Below are positions 6,138 to 6,879 of a DNA stretch of 6,879 nt, piece after piece. Below the pieces are notes generated by a model. The model did not search any database. It was not told the origin of the DNA and saw only the letters and a list, made by a program, of their open reading frames with translations. Origin of the DNA: SAR202 cluster bacterium (GTDB lineage: Bacteria; Chloroflexota; Dehalococcoidia; UBA3495); NCBI GenBank assembly GCA_009392775.1, contig VFFT01000074.1:1-6879 (forward strand), given 5' to 3'. Position numbers and translations under genes: made by a program. Numbering within the stretch: the stretch's first letter is position 1; every line of letters starts with the position of its first letter.

Positions 6138-6879
6138 TCAACCGCCAAGTAGACTTCCGCCTTGTAGCAACCGATTGATGTCGTTAGCACTTACTAGAAT
6201 GACTAGTCCAATCAATGCGGCAAATCCTATGATATGCACTAAACCTTCTTTTTCTGCTGGTATTCGTTTGCCTCGCCTTACCCATTCTATTATGACGAAT
6301 AATAATCTGCCTCCATCTAACATCGGGATAGGGAGGATATTCAGTATTGCTAGGTTGATACTGATTAAAATTGAGAGCATTAGCCAGCCTCTGGCACCAC
6401 CTTGTGTTGTTATTTCGCCGGTAATCTGAGCAATGCCTATGGGCCCTGAAAATTCAGGATTAGCGGTTCCTGATATCCATCTGCTGATCTCTTGTTTAAT
6501 AAGAACTAGCATATCCCAGGTGCTGGTTACTCCTAAAGCCAAGGCTGTCCATGGCGGATGAAATTCCTTTGTAGTAACTGCATCTGCTAGTTCAATGCGG
6601 ATGCCTGTTGCACCTTGACCTTCGGGAGGATCGACTCTTGGAGTTATCAAGATAGTTACAGGAGAACCGTCTCGAGATATTATCCACTCCATTGCAGATC
6701 CAGCGTTAAATGTTATGCTTTGGATTAAATCTGATGTCGACTCGATCATTTTGCCATCGGTGCTGACAATATGATCTCCTGGCGTTAATCCGGACATTGC
6801 CGCGGGAGAATCTGGAGATATATCTGAGATTATTACATTTCCCGTTATGGTGTCGTGTGGGATCATGAATAATATGGCG
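6138..6879 (-). CDS. rseP: RseP-type site-2 intramembrane protease, 5' end cut by window edge
   Basis: C-terminal 246 residues of a zinc intramembrane metalloprotease (M50 family, RseP/RasP type), which in its relatives cleaves anti-sigma factors and other membrane substrates. The reading frame continues through codons for AILF upstream of the Met at 6866 to the right edge, so that Met is internal and the HExxH zinc site lies outside the window. Visible parts in order: a PDZ domain (about 6640-6840; DISPDSPAAMSGLTPGD is typical), the GPIGIAQI segment (near 6420-6446), a transmembrane stretch and NLAILNILPIPMLDGGR (6306-6356), which carries the third zinc-ligand Asp of the LDG motif, then a final transmembrane helix. 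RseP itself usually has two PDZ domains; how many this protein has cannot be told. It stops 126 bases before ispG, same strand, consistent with an rseP-ispG-proS cluster; dxr and cdsA would be likely upstream neighbours. Confidence 0.95.
   Translation of the reverse strand, partial: AILFMIPHDTITGNVIISDISPDSPAAMSGLTPGDHIVSTDGKMIESTSDLIQSITFNAGSAMEWIISRDGSPVTILITPRVDPPEGQGATGIRIELADAVTTKEFHPPWTALALGVTSTWDMLVLIKQEISRWISGTANPEFSGPIGIAQITGEITTQGGARGWLMLSILISINLAILNILPIPMLDGGRLLFVIIEWVRRGKRIPAEKEGLVHIIGFAALIGLVILVSANDINRLLQGGSLLGG

Noticed and set aside
6138..6866. Complete 242-residue protease starting at the Met at 6866
   Set aside because: The frame stays open to the window edge, and the essential HExxH part is missing, so the Met is internal to a longer rseP.

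Overview
This 6.9 kb stretch reads as an ordinary bacterial chromosome segment. It is AT-leaning, has no mobile-element or phage genes, and is densely packed. The minus strand carries rseP, then ispG, then proS in transcription order. As I recall, Dehalococcoidia and other Chloroflexota share this order, often with cdsA and dxr upstream. A marine SAR202-type or other Dehalococcoidia-like Chloroflexota genome is my best guess. That rests on gene order and on IspG and ProRS sequence flavour, not on a database search.

Layout: (1) 1-771, minus: the 5' part of pheS, running off the left edge. (2) 833-2155, plus: an MFS transporter read divergently from pheS, with a promoter-like TATAAT overlapping the pheS translation start. 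(3) 2245-3091, plus: two small soluble proteins with overlapping ends. The first is a DUF3467-type protein with a strong Shine-Dalgarno. The second is unrecognised, with a C-terminal half that vaguely resembles a HicB-type fold. They follow a second copy of the 13-base TATAAT-containing motif seen before the MFS gene. (4) 3112-4812, minus: complete proS, converging on the previous gene with 20 bases between the stop codons. (5) 4884-6011, minus: complete ispG. (6) 6138-6879, minus: the 3' part of rseP, a site-2 protease, running off the right edge.

The minus-strand genes are housekeeping: two aminoacyl-tRNA synthetases, an iron-sulfur enzyme of the MEP isoprenoid pathway and a membrane protease for envelope signalling. 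The plus-strand block is the accessory part: a probable organic-anion transporter and two poorly characterised small proteins. No RNA genes, CRISPR arrays, insertion sequences or convincing intrinsic terminators were seen. Every gap between genes is shorter than 130 bases. I found no clear undescribed system. The most interesting items are the DUF3467 plus unknown-protein pair, the shared 13-base promoter-like motif, a palindrome in the proS leader and a possible tiny membrane ORF between rseP and ispG.
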